Shown: positions 31,160 through 38,175 of the stretch, piece by piece
Layout of the letters: each line of letters begins with the position of its first letter
Numbering within the stretch: position 1 is the stretch's first letter
Assembly (NCBI GenBank): GCA_017959065.1
Contig: JAGDBK010000053.1
Coordinates: forward strand, 1-38,175
From: Clostridia bacterium
GTDB lineage: Bacteria > Bacillota > Clostridia > Oscillospirales > CAG-272
Direction: 5' to 3'
Length of the DNA stretch: 38,175 bases
Notes under the pieces: generated by a model
What the model was told of the DNA's origin: nothing
The model's database searches: none
The model's input: the letters and a program-made list of their open reading frames with translations, nothing else
Position numbers and translations under genes: made by a program

Positions 31160-31726
31160 TTAAGCCCACGGATCGGCGGATTTCGGTATACGGATATCAA
31201 CAAGGAGGAACTGCTCCCAGAGATACCACTTGCCGGAGCCCGTAACACGGAGAGTGACCTGGCGCGGACTGTCCGCTCCGCCGCTCCTGATATGAAGACT
31301 CTTGTAACCCTCGTTGTCATCGGAATGGGGATGACTCTCAATCTCTACGGTAAACGGCTCGGAAGGAGTATAGTCGTTCGCGGGAACCGCGCCGGCGAAA
31401 TATGAGAAAGGAACATATGTCTTTCCGTCCATGAATCTGTCGTTGAGGAACGAGATCTCCTGGTTGCTCAGAGGTCTGGGGCCGCGGAGCCAGTTTAGCA
31501 TCTCGGTCCCGATGCTTCTGTCAGCGGCATACGCGCAAAGAGCGCAGACCGTGAGAGCCGCAGTCTTAAAAGGAGAGTCAAGCGAAGCCTCGGGAAGTCT
31601 CTGCATCTCTTCGAGGCTCTCCGGAAGAGCGGCAAACGTAAATGTCTCTTTCTGCTTTCCGGCAGCCTGGGCTGCCTTGTTGAGCGCCTCGGCGGCGCTG
31701 TTCTTCAGCTTATCAAATATTCCCAT
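31160..31726 (-). CDS. Uncharacterised protein with PspA-like N-terminal helix (SPFH/TPM cluster)
   Basis: The 188-residue protein starts at an ATG with GGAGG upstream. Residues 1-25 (MGIFDKLKNSAAEALNKAAQ) form an amphipathic helix that resembles the membrane-binding first helix of PspA/IM30, which also begins M-x-IF and carries NALL-KA. The rest is not a PspA coiled coil: a helical middle (SPFKTAALTVCALCAYAADR, about 50-70), LRGPRPLSNQEISFLNDRF, and a C-terminal beta-rich half with VEIESHPHSDDNEGYKSLHIRSG and a Trp-rich end. It is the last gene of the minus-strand set with SPFH, zinc-ribbon and TPM proteins. I do not know its function; membrane binding as part of that set is a reasonable guess. 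Confidence 0.65.
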   Translation of the reverse strand: MGIFDKLKNSAAEALNKAAQAAGKQKETFTFAALPESLEEMQRLPEASLDSPFKTAALTVCALCAYAADRSIGTEMLNWLRGPRPLSNQEISFLNDRFMDGKTYVPFSYFAGAVPANDYTPSEPFTVEIESHPHSDDNEGYKSLHIRSGGADSPRQVTLRVTGSGKWYLWEQFLLVDIRIPKSADPWA

Positions 31727-31833
31727 TTTTTCCTCCGTCTGTCTATTTATCTTTTTTTCTTTTTTTCGACATATTATAGTAGCTGTACGGACTCATTTCT
31801 CCGGTCTGGGCTGTCAAACCCAGAAGCCGCTTT

Positions 31834-32649
31834 TCAGAAATGACCTCCGCCTCCGCCGTGCGTCCTGCCCGACGAGGATGTATGAGTATGAGACCCTCCG
31901 CTTCTCGATCCCGACGACGATGAGGACTGTCTTACGACGAAAGTCACCGTCTTGTAAAGGAACAGATCGCGCGCGACCGTAACATTCATGCTTCCGTTTC
32001 TTACATAATTCATTGCATTGTTTACCGGCACGGCTCCCTTGAGTCCTTTTTTCTGAACGGAAACGATTATAAGGGCCACGACGAACCCTATGATGAGCGA
32101 AAGGATCAGATTCCCGAAAACGTTGTACGGTTCCTTTTCGTATTTAATAACGTACTCGTCGTATACGTTCCCTTCCTTTGCCCTTGTGAAAAGCGTGTCG
32201 CACCCTTCGGCGAAAGTCACGAAAGCGTCGTAGTAATCCCCGTACCGCAGGTCGTCAAGCATCATGTCTCCGAGCCTGCTGATACCAGCGTCCGTCAGAG
32301 CGTAGATACCGTATCCGCATGTCGATATCCACCAGTCCCTGCGGCCCATGTCAAGGACCAGAATGACTCCGTCATAGTCTTCGCCGTACCCGTAGCCGTT
32401 GTAATCGAAGTAATCATCCGCGTACTCTTCAAGGGATCTGTTGCCGGTCGAGTCGACGGTTACTATCACCACGTCTATCTGCTGATCCTCGCTGATCCTG
32501 TCAAGTCTGGAGGTAAGATCGTTAAACTCATCGTAATCCAGAAGGCCGGCATCGTCAACGAGCCTGGGACCTCTTTCCGCAAATGCGCACAGGGAGAACA
32601 GGCTTACTGCAAGTATCACGGCCGCAATAAAGAAAACTATTCTTCTCAT
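31834..32649 (-). CDS. TPM-domain membrane protein, YdjH/YgcG-like
   Basis: The 271-residue protein has a signal peptide (1-24, cleaved after CAFA), followed by a TPM domain (about 27-165: PRLVDDAGLLDYDEFNDLTSRL, VIVTVDSTGNRSLEEYADDYFDYNGYG, GVILVLDMGRRDWWISTCGYG). A transmembrane helix lies near 180-200, then a cytoplasmic part and a Ser/Gly/His-rich tail ending in GGGGGHF. The TPM domain faces outside. TPM proteins of this sort in B. subtilis (YdjH) work with a zinc-ribbon protein (YdjG), an SPFH protein (YdjI) and PspA in envelope stress. The gene starts 13 bases after the zinc-ribbon gene ends. Phosphatase activity has been proposed for TPM domains, but this cannot be tested from sequence. 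Confidence 0.8.
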   Translation of the reverse strand: MRRIVFFIAAVILAVSLFSLCAFAERGPRLVDDAGLLDYDEFNDLTSRLDRISEDQQIDVVIVTVDSTGNRSLEEYADDYFDYNGYGYGEDYDGVILVLDMGRRDWWISTCGYGIYALTDAGISRLGDMMLDDLRYGDYYDAFVTFAEGCDTLFTRAKEGNVYDEYVIKYEKEPYNVFGNLILSLIIGFVVALIIVSVQKKGLKGAVPVNNAMNYVRNGSMNVTVARDLFLYKTVTFVVRQSSSSSGSRSGGSHTHTSSSGRTHGGGGGHF

Positions 32650-32662
32650 TCCGCACCGCCTT

Positions 32663-33754
32663 TCACAGAAGCCAGAAGAGGTACGTCAGACCCATGACCG
32701 CAGCGCCTATGATGAGCGTCAGAAGAAACAGCCATTTTCTGTAGGCGCCCTTGTCAAGAGGCAGATCCCCTCTCAGTTTTCCCGTCTGTCCGTTCATGGC
32801 AAACGTGTAACTCTGTCCACCCCACGTTGTATTGAGCATCCAGACCGGGTAGAGGGCATACTTGGCTACGCCGTTGTCCATCTTAACGCTTGAATGCTCC
32901 GGAATGACTGAAACGTAACCGGTGACCGTCGACGCGAATGCATCCTCGGTCGTCTTCTTAATGCGCTGATTGGCACGTTCGACAGTCTGGGTCGAATCCT
33001 CATCATACTTGTCCGCAAGGAAACCGGACAGATAAGCGGTATGAAAATCCACCGCCTCACTGAAGTTGTACGGTTCGATCGCTTCCATAAGATTGTTGTC
33101 GATCTTTGACGATCCGTCAACGGGCACTCTCTCGAAAGAGATCGTGCCGCCCCTTGCCACGGAGTAATACGAAGTCTCTGTAAATATCTTGTCCCCCGTC
33201 GTCCAGGATCTGACCGTAGTAGCCTTGTATCTGACATCGGCGTTTGCATCGGCATCAAAGAGCCAGAACGGGACATAAATGCCTTTGATCTCGTCTATGT
33301 GGTTCTCGTCCTTAAAAGCCTTGGGAAGGAATTTCTTGCCCTTGTAATAATCTCTCAGAGCCTGCTTTGCCTGCTCCTTGTTCATTTTGAACGGGATCAC
33401 GTAATCAGGCTTCAGACTTCCTGAGAGCTTCCCTGAAACTATAACGGGATTTCCGCAGAAGGGACATGACGTAGCGGCCGTATTCTGATCTCCGACGACC
33501 TCACCGCCGCATGAGTTGCATATGTAGGTCACGAGGCCTTCGTACTCTCCCTCGCCCTCCTGCCATACCTGTTCAGGCTGAGACTGCCACTGTATATCAT
33601 CCTGCTGCTGGGAATCGATCTCGCTGGCATAGGAGATCAGCGTATCAACCTCGAACTCTGTCCCGCAGAACGGACATTTGACATTCTGCGATCCGGCATC
33701 GAACTCTATTCCCCCTCCGCAGCATGGACATTTGTACTGCTGTAGTGCTGCCAA
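32663..33754 (-). CDS. Zinc-ribbon membrane protein, YdjG-like
   Basis: The frame opens with a TTG at 33754, ten bases after GGGGAG, giving 363 residues. Two N-terminal zinc ribbons are seen: CPCCGGG with CPFCG (9-34) and CNSCGG with CPFCG (80-100). A central domain (about 110-335: PDYVIPFKMNKEQAKQALRDYYKGKKFLP, KGIYVPFWLFDADANAD, YALYPVWMLNT) is typical of TFIIB-zinc-ribbon-like YdjG proteins. One transmembrane segment lies at the C-terminus (about 342-362). The bulk is cytoplasmic and tail-anchored. It lies between the SPFH and TPM genes, the partners of YdjG in Bacillus. It resembles neither TFIIB nor PriA in function despite the ribbon. Confidence 0.8.
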   Translation of the reverse strand: MAALQQYKCPCCGGGIEFDAGSQNVKCPFCGTEFEVDTLISYASEIDSQQQDDIQWQSQPEQVWQEGEGEYEGLVTYICNSCGGEVVGDQNTAATSCPFCGNPVIVSGKLSGSLKPDYVIPFKMNKEQAKQALRDYYKGKKFLPKAFKDENHIDEIKGIYVPFWLFDADANADVRYKATTVRSWTTGDKIFTETSYYSVARGGTISFERVPVDGSSKIDNNLMEAIEPYNFSEAVDFHTAYLSGFLADKYDEDSTQTVERANQRIKKTTEDAFASTVTGYVSVIPEHSSVKMDNGVAKYALYPVWMLNTTWGGQSYTFAMNGQTGKLRGDLPLDKGAYRKWLFLLTLIIGAAVMGLTYLFWLL

Positions 33755-33829
33755 ATTACCACTTCTCCCCTGATTTCTTTTAGTATAGGCCCTGATGCCG
33801 GGGCATGCCCCGGCATCAGGAAAACGGGA

Positions 33830-35254
33830 TTATTCGGTAACGATATCGTCGTTGTCAAATGGATCGCCGCACTCAGGACAGAAGCGAGGAGGATTTGCAC
33901 CCTTCTCGGGTTCCCAGCCGCACTTGTCGCACTTGTACTGGACAGCTCCGGCCGGTTTCTTCTTGCCGCATTCCTGGCAGAACTTGCCCTTGTTCACGGC
34001 GCCGCATGAGCAGGTCCATCCTTCTTCAGGAGGTCTCTTTGCTCCGCAGTTCGGGCAGAAATTGCCGGTGACCGTCTCGCCGCAGGAACATTTCCATGCA
34101 GCTGCGGGTTTCGGAGGCTCAGGCTTTTTTGCGCCGCATTCAGGGCAGAAATTGCCGCTGACTTCTTTTCCGCATGCGCACTTCCAGGTGTTTGCCTTCG
34201 GTGCTTCCGCTTCCGCCGCGGCCTTCTGCTGTGCTCCGGTATTGTAAAGCTGCTGAGCTGCGGTAAATCCTCCGCCTGCTCCCATATTGCCGCCGGCCAG
34301 TCCCATTCCCATGAACCCGGTCATAGCGCCGGAAGCATTCCCTGCGGCGGTCTCCATAGCGTTCGCGGTTGCATCCGTCGCACGGCCGGCCATCATATTC
34401 ACATTTGAACCATATGTCGCTGCATCCTCCATCTGATTGATCTTCTTCATATCCTCTTCAGTCAGAGTGATCGGATTAAGGGCTATTTTCTCGACAGTGA
34501 TTCCTCTGCTCTCGACCCATTCCAGCTGCAGCGCTTCGTTCATTGCCCTTCTGAGGTCATCAGCCTTTGCCGGCAGCTGATCCGGACGGAGCCCGAGCTC
34601 GGACATCGAGGCGAGAGCGGGCTGAAGTGCGGAAATAAACTCTGTTTTCAGCTGTTCGTCGATCTGGTCCCTTCTGAATTCATCCTGAACATTGGCGCAG
34701 ACTTTAGTGTAGAAGAGAAGCGGGTTGGTCACCATGTATGAATAGATACCGTTGCACTTCACCTGGACCGTCCTGCTCATGTTGATATCCTTGTTGACGA
34801 CTCTGAACATGATGGGATTGGGCGTACCGAAACGGTTGTTCAATATCTCTTTTGTATTGAAATAATAGACCCTCTGGTCCTTTCCGGTGTCGCCGCCGTA
34901 AGTGAAACGTCTCCACATCGTTTTGAAAGTGTCGACTATGCTCTGGCCGAGTTTTCCGGCGAATATGCTGGGCTCGCTCGATTTATCATAAGTGTACTCA
35001 CCGGGTTCAGCGCAGACTTCAACGATCTTGCCCTGCTCGACTATCAGCATGCACTGCCCGTCGGCGACCGCTATTCCGGAACCATTGGAAATAATATTGT
35101 CGTTGCCCTTGGTATTCGATGAACGGCCGGAAATACGCTTCTGGCCCTTTTTCATCAGCACGTCCGAAGACAGAGCGTCGCAATAGAAAAATTCCTTCCA
35201 CTGGTCAGCCAGTGTTCCTCCAATTGCACCGATTGCAGCTTGAATCAATCCCAT
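33830..35254 (-). CDS. SPFH-domain protein with four zinc ribbons, YdjI-like
   Basis: The 474-residue protein starts at an ATG with AAAGGAA upstream. Residues 1-15 are amphipathic or membrane-associated. An SPFH/virion-core-like domain follows (about 20-260: ALSSDVLMKKGQKRI, GQCMLIVEQGKIVEVCAEPGEYTYD, SRTVQVKCNGIYSYMV, ESRGITVEKIALNPITLT), with helical DEFRRDQIDEQLKTEF between. A Gly/Ala/Met-rich linker at 290-350 leads to four zinc ribbons: C359/361/370/373, C389/391/400/403, C415/417/426/429 and C442/445/459/462. The first three use the CxC...CxxC form. It corresponds to B. subtilis YdjI, an SPFH protein that interacts with PspA and YdjGH. It is the first gene of the minus-strand set and has its own promoter. 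Confidence 0.85.
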   Translation of the reverse strand: MGLIQAAIGAIGGTLADQWKEFFYCDALSSDVLMKKGQKRISGRSSNTKGNDNIISNGSGIAVADGQCMLIVEQGKIVEVCAEPGEYTYDKSSEPSIFAGKLGQSIVDTFKTMWRRFTYGGDTGKDQRVYYFNTKEILNNRFGTPNPIMFRVVNKDINMSRTVQVKCNGIYSYMVTNPLLFYTKVCANVQDEFRRDQIDEQLKTEFISALQPALASMSELGLRPDQLPAKADDLRRAMNEALQLEWVESRGITVEKIALNPITLTEEDMKKINQMEDAATYGSNVNMMAGRATDATANAMETAAGNASGAMTGFMGMGLAGGNMGAGGGFTAAQQLYNTGAQQKAAAEAEAPKANTWKCACGKEVSGNFCPECGAKKPEPPKPAAAWKCSCGETVTGNFCPNCGAKRPPEEGWTCSCGAVNKGKFCQECGKKKPAGAVQYKCDKCGWEPEKGANPPRFCPECGDPFDNDDIVTE

Positions 35255-35313
35255 AACAGTATTCCTTTCTTATAATGATATTATGTATTCTGTAGACAAT
35301 TCTTCCCTTTTGA

Positions 35314-35342
35314 AGTATACCATAAATAGGTGATTATGTAAA
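35314..35342 (-). promoter_or_regulatory. Promoter of the SPFH-YdjG-TPM set
   Basis: On the minus strand TTTACA (35342-35337), 17 bases and TATACT (35319-35314), with TGG before the -10 (extended -10). It is a sigma-A-type promoter. I see no sigma-W-like TGAAAC-N16-CGTA element, in contrast to the pspA operon of Bacillus. Confidence 0.75.
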
Positions 35343-35467
35343 GATAGTAACTTACTGACCGTGACTTCTCTCCCGCCTTGAGCACGCTGTTATTCTCAGT
35401 CGGTGCCGGCTTCAGATGCTCTGATGCTCTGCTCTTTCAAACAATCTGAAAAAATAAAGAAATATCT

Positions 35468-35496
35468 TGACAAACACTGTGCCGTTTGTTATAATT
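35468..35496 (+). promoter_or_regulatory. Consensus promoter of tRNA-Gln
   Basis: TTGACA at 35468-35473, 17 bases and TATAAT at 35491-35496: a perfect sigma-A consensus. The start would fall near 35503, eight bases before the tRNA. Confidence 0.95.
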
Positions 35497-35510
35497 TTTT
35501 TGTTGCTGAA

Positions 35511-35583
35511 GCGGAATTGTGTAAAGGTAGCACGACAGACTCTGACTCTGTTTGTTGGGGTTCGAATCCCTATTCCGCTGCCA
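35511..35583 (+). tRNA. tRNA-Gln (anticodon CUG)
   Basis: The acceptor stem AGCGGAA pairs with TTCCGCT, with G as discriminator and an encoded CCA. The D-arm is GTGT/GCAC. The anticodon arm is ACAGA-CTCTGAC-TCTGT with anticodon CTG. The T-arm TGGGG-TTCGAAT-CCCTA is complete. It reads CAG codons. Other tRNA-Gln isoacceptors are not in this window. Confidence 0.95.
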
Positions 35584-35585
35584 GA

Positions 35586-35621
35586 AAAGCACGTCCCGTG
35601 TCTTGGAGACGTGCTTTTTCT
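35586..35621 (+). terminator. Terminator of tRNA-Gln
   Basis: AAGCACGTC pairs with GACGTGCTT around a CCGTGTCTTGGA loop, followed by TTTCTT. It lies directly after the tRNA. Confidence 0.85.
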
Positions 35622-35726
35622 TATCCCTGCCTTTCTCTGTCAGCTGTTTCCGTTATGATTCACCGGCTTTCCGGCCTGCATGATCAGACCGGATAATAAT
35701 CGTCAGTATGATTGAGGTCGAGATCT

Positions 35727-36152
35727 ATGCAAACCAAACCGGCGACAATAACCAGAACCGTCTTAAGCACTGTTTTCGGCTGTATGGCAGCAGCCGATGT
35801 CATCCTTAGCGCGATCATTTACGCAAGAGCCTTCCTGAGAACTCCGTTCAGACTGGCCGAGAGCATCTATGACAGTTCCGCGACCGAATGGGAAGGGCTG
35901 TTCAACCTCATAGAAACGTTTGCCGTCGGAACGGCTGAAGTCATAGGCATGCTGCTCACCCTTATGTTTCTTTACTTCTGCTCATGGATATCTCTCGGGC
36001 TCGGCACGGCAGCAACGGTCCTGAGCTTCAATCCGTATAAAAGCAAGCTGAAAATACTCGGAAGAGTTACCGGGATAATCGGGATCATTTACGGACTGTT
36101 TGCCGTCATCGTGACAGTATGCGCTTATATTCCCGCGCTGAACGGCGGATGA
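35727..36152 (+). CDS. Small membrane protein of unknown function
   Basis: The start chosen is the ATG at 35727 with GAGG nine bases upstream; an upstream TTG at 35712 overlaps this site. The 141-residue protein has about three hydrophobic segments: near 15-36 (VLSTVFGCMAAADVILSAII), 68-93 (AVGTAEVIGMLLTLMFLYFCSWIS) and 115-135 (GIIGIIYGLFAVIVTVCAYI). The loops are polar and no Cys motif or catalytic motif is visible. It lies between two tRNA genes with no partner. No family was recognised. It is supported only by codon structure, an adequate ribosome site and length. Confidence 0.55.
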   Translation: MQTKPATITRTVLSTVFGCMAAADVILSAIIYARAFLRTPFRLAESIYDSSATEWEGLFNLIETFAVGTAEVIGMLLTLMFLYFCSWISLGLGTAATVLSFNPYKSKLKILGRVTGIIGIIYGLFAVIVTVCAYIPALNGG

Positions 36153-36195
36153 CCGCTTCCCTGAAGACACCCGTCGCCGGATAATACTGAGTCTT

Positions 36196-36240
36196 AAAAG
36201 AAAAAAACAGGATCGCTGTACTGCTCTGGTACAACGATCC
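36196..36240 (-). terminator. Terminator of tRNA-Ser
   Basis: On the minus strand GGATCG-TTGTAC pairs with GTACAG-CGATCC, followed by TG, T7 and CTTTT. It lies immediately after the tRNA. Confidence 0.9.
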
Positions 36241-36245
36241 CGTTC

Positions 36246-36336
36246 TGGCGGAGAAGGAGAGATTCGAACTCTCGAACCACTTCCATGGTTACACGATTTC
36301 CAGTCGTGCGCCCTCGACCAGCTAGGCGACTTCTCC
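36246..36336 (-). tRNA. tRNA-Ser (anticodon GGA)
   Basis: Read on the minus strand, GGAGAAG pairs with CTTCTCC, with discriminator G and an encoded CCA. The anticodon arm is CACGA-CTGGAAA-TCGTG with anticodon GGA, reading UCC/UCU. The long variable arm (ACCATGGAAGTGGTT region) is the hallmark of tRNA-Ser. Length is 91 nucleotides. Confidence 0.96.
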
Positions 36337-36376
36337 GCATCTCAAGCCGATCGTGGTTTTGCTTTATGACTGTTGA

Positions 36377-36405
36377 ATTATATCACAGTTGGCAATAATA
36401 GTCAA
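36377..36405 (-). promoter_or_regulatory. Promoter of tRNA-Ser
   Basis: On the minus strand TTGACT (36405-36400), 17 bases and a perfect TATAAT (36382-36377). The start would be about 34 bases before the mature 5' end. Confidence 0.88.
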
Positions 36406-36507
36406 GTGATATTATCAAGGATTTCACACACACGGGCGCGGCATGTCCATCCGCGCGGATCTCCCGCCGGAAGCCGGCACAATTGTCTCAGGGGAGGTAT
36501 AAGAAAA

Positions 36508-37503
36508 ATGCTCAGGATAGGCAGTACGGTGCTAAAGCACGGGATCGTTCTCGGCCCGATGGCCGGGGTGGCCGACAGCGCGTTCAGGACCGTTTGCGCC
36601 CGCATGGGCGCGGAATACGCCGTCACTGAGATGATATCAGCGAAAGCCGTATATTACGGAGACAAAAAGACTCTCGAGATCGCTGATATCCGCGGGAGCG
36701 AGATACCGACAGCGGTCCAGCTGTTCGGGAGCGATCCGAAAATAATGGCCTTTGCAGCCGGTAAAGCCGTATCCGGAGAAATCACCGGAGGCATCCTGCC
36801 CTCCGCCGTAGATATCAACTGCGGCTGCCCGGTAAAAAAGATAGTGTCAAACGGCGAAGGCTCCGCACTTATGAAAAATCCGGAGCTCATCGGCGAAATC
36901 GTTGACGCGGTCGGCAGGGAGATACGTTCTTATTCGGATATCCCGGTCACTGTCAAGATACGCGCAGGCTGGGACGAGAACAGCATAAACGCTCCTGAAG
37001 TGGCGCGCATCTGCGAGCAGGCCGGCGCAGCCGCGGTGACAGTTCACGGGAGGACACGTGAACAGATGTATTCCGGCAGAGCGTCTCTTGACGTCATCGG
37101 GGATGTCAAGAAAGCCGTGAGCATCCCGGTGATCGGGAACGGCGACATATTTTCTGCCAAAGACGCCGTACGAATGATAGCCGAGACCGGCTGCGACGGC
37201 ATAATGGTCGCCAGGGGATCGCTCGGAAACCCTTTTATCTTCTCGGAAATCTCCTCAAATATGGAGGGAAAGAATTTTTCTACTCCTTCACCGGATGAGA
37301 TCATCTCAAAAGCAAAGGAGCACCTTTCTCTGGCCATAAGTGAAAAGGGCGAGAAGACCGCGATGCTTCAGGCAAGAAAGCATCTGTCGTGGTACATAAA
37401 GGGGATGAGAGGCTCAGCGTCAGCAAGAGACGCCATCAACCGCTCCGAATCATTCGAAGATGTAGTCATGATACTGGACAACTTTATCTCTGAAAAACAA
37501 TAG
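36508..37503 (+). CDS. tRNA-dihydrouridine synthase (DusB-like)
   Basis: The ATG at 36508 follows GGGGAGG at 36491-36497. The longer frame reaching 36373 includes the tRNA-Ser promoter and has no ribosome site. This gives 331 residues, the usual size. The FMN barrel starts GIVLGPMAGVADSAFRTVC. DINCGCPVKKIVSNGEGSALM carries the catalytic Cys107, with Cys rather than the more usual Met before GCP. VTVHGRTREQMYSG and VIGNGDIFSAKDAVRM, GCDGIMVARGSLGNPFIF bind the flavin phosphate. It reduces uridines in the D-loop of tRNAs using NADPH. It is followed at 13 bases by a DUF1294 gene. The exact position specificity cannot be told from sequence. Confidence 0.93.
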   Translation: MLRIGSTVLKHGIVLGPMAGVADSAFRTVCARMGAEYAVTEMISAKAVYYGDKKTLEIADIRGSEIPTAVQLFGSDPKIMAFAAGKAVSGEITGGILPSAVDINCGCPVKKIVSNGEGSALMKNPELIGEIVDAVGREIRSYSDIPVTVKIRAGWDENSINAPEVARICEQAGAAAVTVHGRTREQMYSGRASLDVIGDVKKAVSIPVIGNGDIFSAKDAVRMIAETGCDGIMVARGSLGNPFIFSEISSNMEGKNFSTPSPDEIISKAKEHLSLAISEKGEKTAMLQARKHLSWYIKGMRGSASARDAINRSESFEDVVMILDNFISEKQ

Positions 37504-37516
37504 GAGGGTAGAAATC

Positions 37517-37819
37517 ATGGAACCGGGAAAATATATCATCATCTGGATCTTATCCGTCTCCGCAGTCTCATTTGCGGTCACTGTAACGGACAAGATACTT
37601 GCCAAAAGGAAGGCGAGGAGAGTCCCGGAGAAGTGGTTCGTGATAATGTCGTTCATAGGAGGCGGGCTTGGCGTGCTCAGCGCATTCTATCTGGTAAGGC
37701 ACAAGACGAAACACATTAAGCTCCTCGTCACCGTTTGGATCGTCAGCATCCTTGCGTATGCTGCCGCCGTTGCGTTTCTATTCCTGTACGAACCGTTCAT
37801 TTTAAAACTTGTTTCTTGA
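37517..37819 (+). CDS. DUF1294 small membrane protein
   Basis: The 100-residue protein has an N-terminal hydrophobic segment (7-24), the polar motif DKILAKRKARRVPEKWF, then FIGGGLGVLSAFYLVRHKTKHIKLLV and a C-terminal hydrophobic segment (about 72-92). The DKxxA...RRVPE, GGGLG and RHKTKH elements are characteristic of the DUF1294 family, whose function is not known. AGGAGG lies just upstream of the ATG. The gap to the Dus gene is only 13 bases, so the two are co-transcribed, but a functional link is not established. Confidence 0.8.
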   Translation: MEPGKYIIIWILSVSAVSFAVTVTDKILAKRKARRVPEKWFVIMSFIGGGLGVLSAFYLVRHKTKHIKLLVTVWIVSILAYAAAVAFLFLYEPFILKLVS

Positions 37820-37844
37820 CTTATCCCGGAAAATAGTGCATTAT
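37816..37844 (+). promoter_or_regulatory. Candidate promoter of the rubrerythrin gene
   Basis: TTGACT at 37816-37821, 17 bases and CATTAT at 37839-37844 (4 of 6). No PerR-like palindrome was noticed around it. Confidence 0.6.
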
Positions 37845-37902
37845 TATTGTGAATGACCCTGTAAAAGGATCTGTTTATCATTTATTTTCGAGGAGGATCA
37901 AA

Positions 37903-38175
37903 ATGAAAAAATTCAGATGTCTTGTTTGCGGATATATCCACGAAGGTGACTCCGCCCCGGAAGCATGCCCCCAGTGCAAGGCTCCGGCCTCAAAATTCGT
38001 AGAAGTCAAGGAAGACAAGCTTGACTGGGCCAGCGAGCACGTGATCGGAATCGCCAAGGGCGCTGACAAGGAGATCATCGACGGTCTTAGAGCCAACTTC
38101 AACGGCGAGTGCTCGGAAGTAGGCATGTATCTTGCCATGGCCAGAGTAGCTTTCCGCGAAGGATATCCGGAGATC
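37903..38175 (+). CDS. Reverse rubrerythrin (rubredoxin-rubrerythrin), partial
   Basis: The gene starts at the ATG at 37903 behind AGGAGG and runs off the window after 91 codons. Residues 1-35 are a rubredoxin domain with C6, C9, C22 and C25 ([17 protein letters not shown]). From about residue 40 a ferritin-like four-helix domain begins ([22 protein letters not shown], then [19 protein letters not shown] with Glu69 and Glu72 as likely di-iron ligands). With rubredoxin at the N-terminus it is the reverse type found in Clostridium, which reduces H2O2 and O2 to water using NADH-derived electrons. It protects an anaerobe from oxygen. The C-terminal part is not visible. Confidence 0.9.
   Translation, partial: MKKFRCLVCGYIHEGDSAPEACPQCKAPASKFVEVKEDKLDWASEHVIGIAKGADKEIIDGLRANFNGECSEVGMYLAMARVAFREGYPEI

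Noticed and set aside
1..38175. CRISPR array, prophage or integrative element
   Set aside because: No regularly spaced repeats, cas genes, phage structural genes, integrase or tRNA-flanked direct repeats were seen; only the partial IS-type end at 1-120.

Overview
The window looks like a chromosomal segment of a strictly anaerobic, fermentative member of the Bacillota, class Clostridia, with a base composition near 50% GC. The evidence is a trimeric NAD-linked [FeFe] hydrogenase, a reverse-type rubrerythrin, a single-chain glycyl-tRNA synthetase, an LCP cell-wall protein, AGGAGG ribosome sites, several TTG starts and near-consensus sigma-A promoters. No genus can be named from sequence reading alone. 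I see no CRISPR array, prophage or replication origin.

Layout. 1-120 is the probable right end of an IS200/IS605-type element (tail of a TnpB-like gene, hairpin, TCAA). 334-3254 encodes a secreted transglutaminase-like protein and a membrane-anchored Ser/Thr/Asp-rich protein. 3542-5147 encodes a radical SAM/SPASM enzyme and an overlapping PqqD-like carrier, a peptide-maturation pair with no visible precursor. 5376-9896 is a tightly packed GPH sugar transporter, GH36 alpha-galactosidase and GT-B-like protein. On the minus strand, 19146 down to 10045, are two PHP phosphatases, rnpB, a third PHP phosphatase, a MutS-like ATPase, an Lrp-family regulator, its aminotransferase, an LCP protein and GlyRS.

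19341-20186 is an Mrp/Nbp35 Fe-S carrier, followed by a small CopZ-like protein on the other strand. 20786-24974 is the hydrogenase operon (NuoE-, NuoF- and HydA-like subunits), preceded by a perfect Rex-type operator. 25201-29652 (minus) holds an alpha/beta hydrolase, a membrane-fused MurF-like ligase, D-Ala-D-Ala ligase and a double zinc-ribbon membrane protein. 29945-31039 is a cytoplasmic sialidase-like BNR protein.

31160-35254 (minus) is a four-gene set resembling Bacillus subtilis ydjI-ydjG-ydjH (SPFH, zinc-ribbon membrane protein, TPM protein) plus a fourth protein whose N-terminus resembles the PspA membrane-binding helix; pspA itself is absent. This is the best candidate for an under-described system. 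The window ends with tRNA-Gln(CUG), a small membrane protein, tRNA-Ser(GGA) on the minus strand, a tRNA-dihydrouridine synthase, a DUF1294 protein and the start of a rubredoxin-rubrerythrin gene.

How the genes work together. The hydrogenase, Mrp carrier and rubrerythrin fit Fe-S-based anaerobic redox metabolism with NADH-sensing control. LCP, MurF, Ddl and the SPFH/TPM set concern the cell envelope. GH36, the GPH transporter and the sialidase point to use of host or plant glycans. All functions are inferred from motifs and family knowledge, not from database searches.
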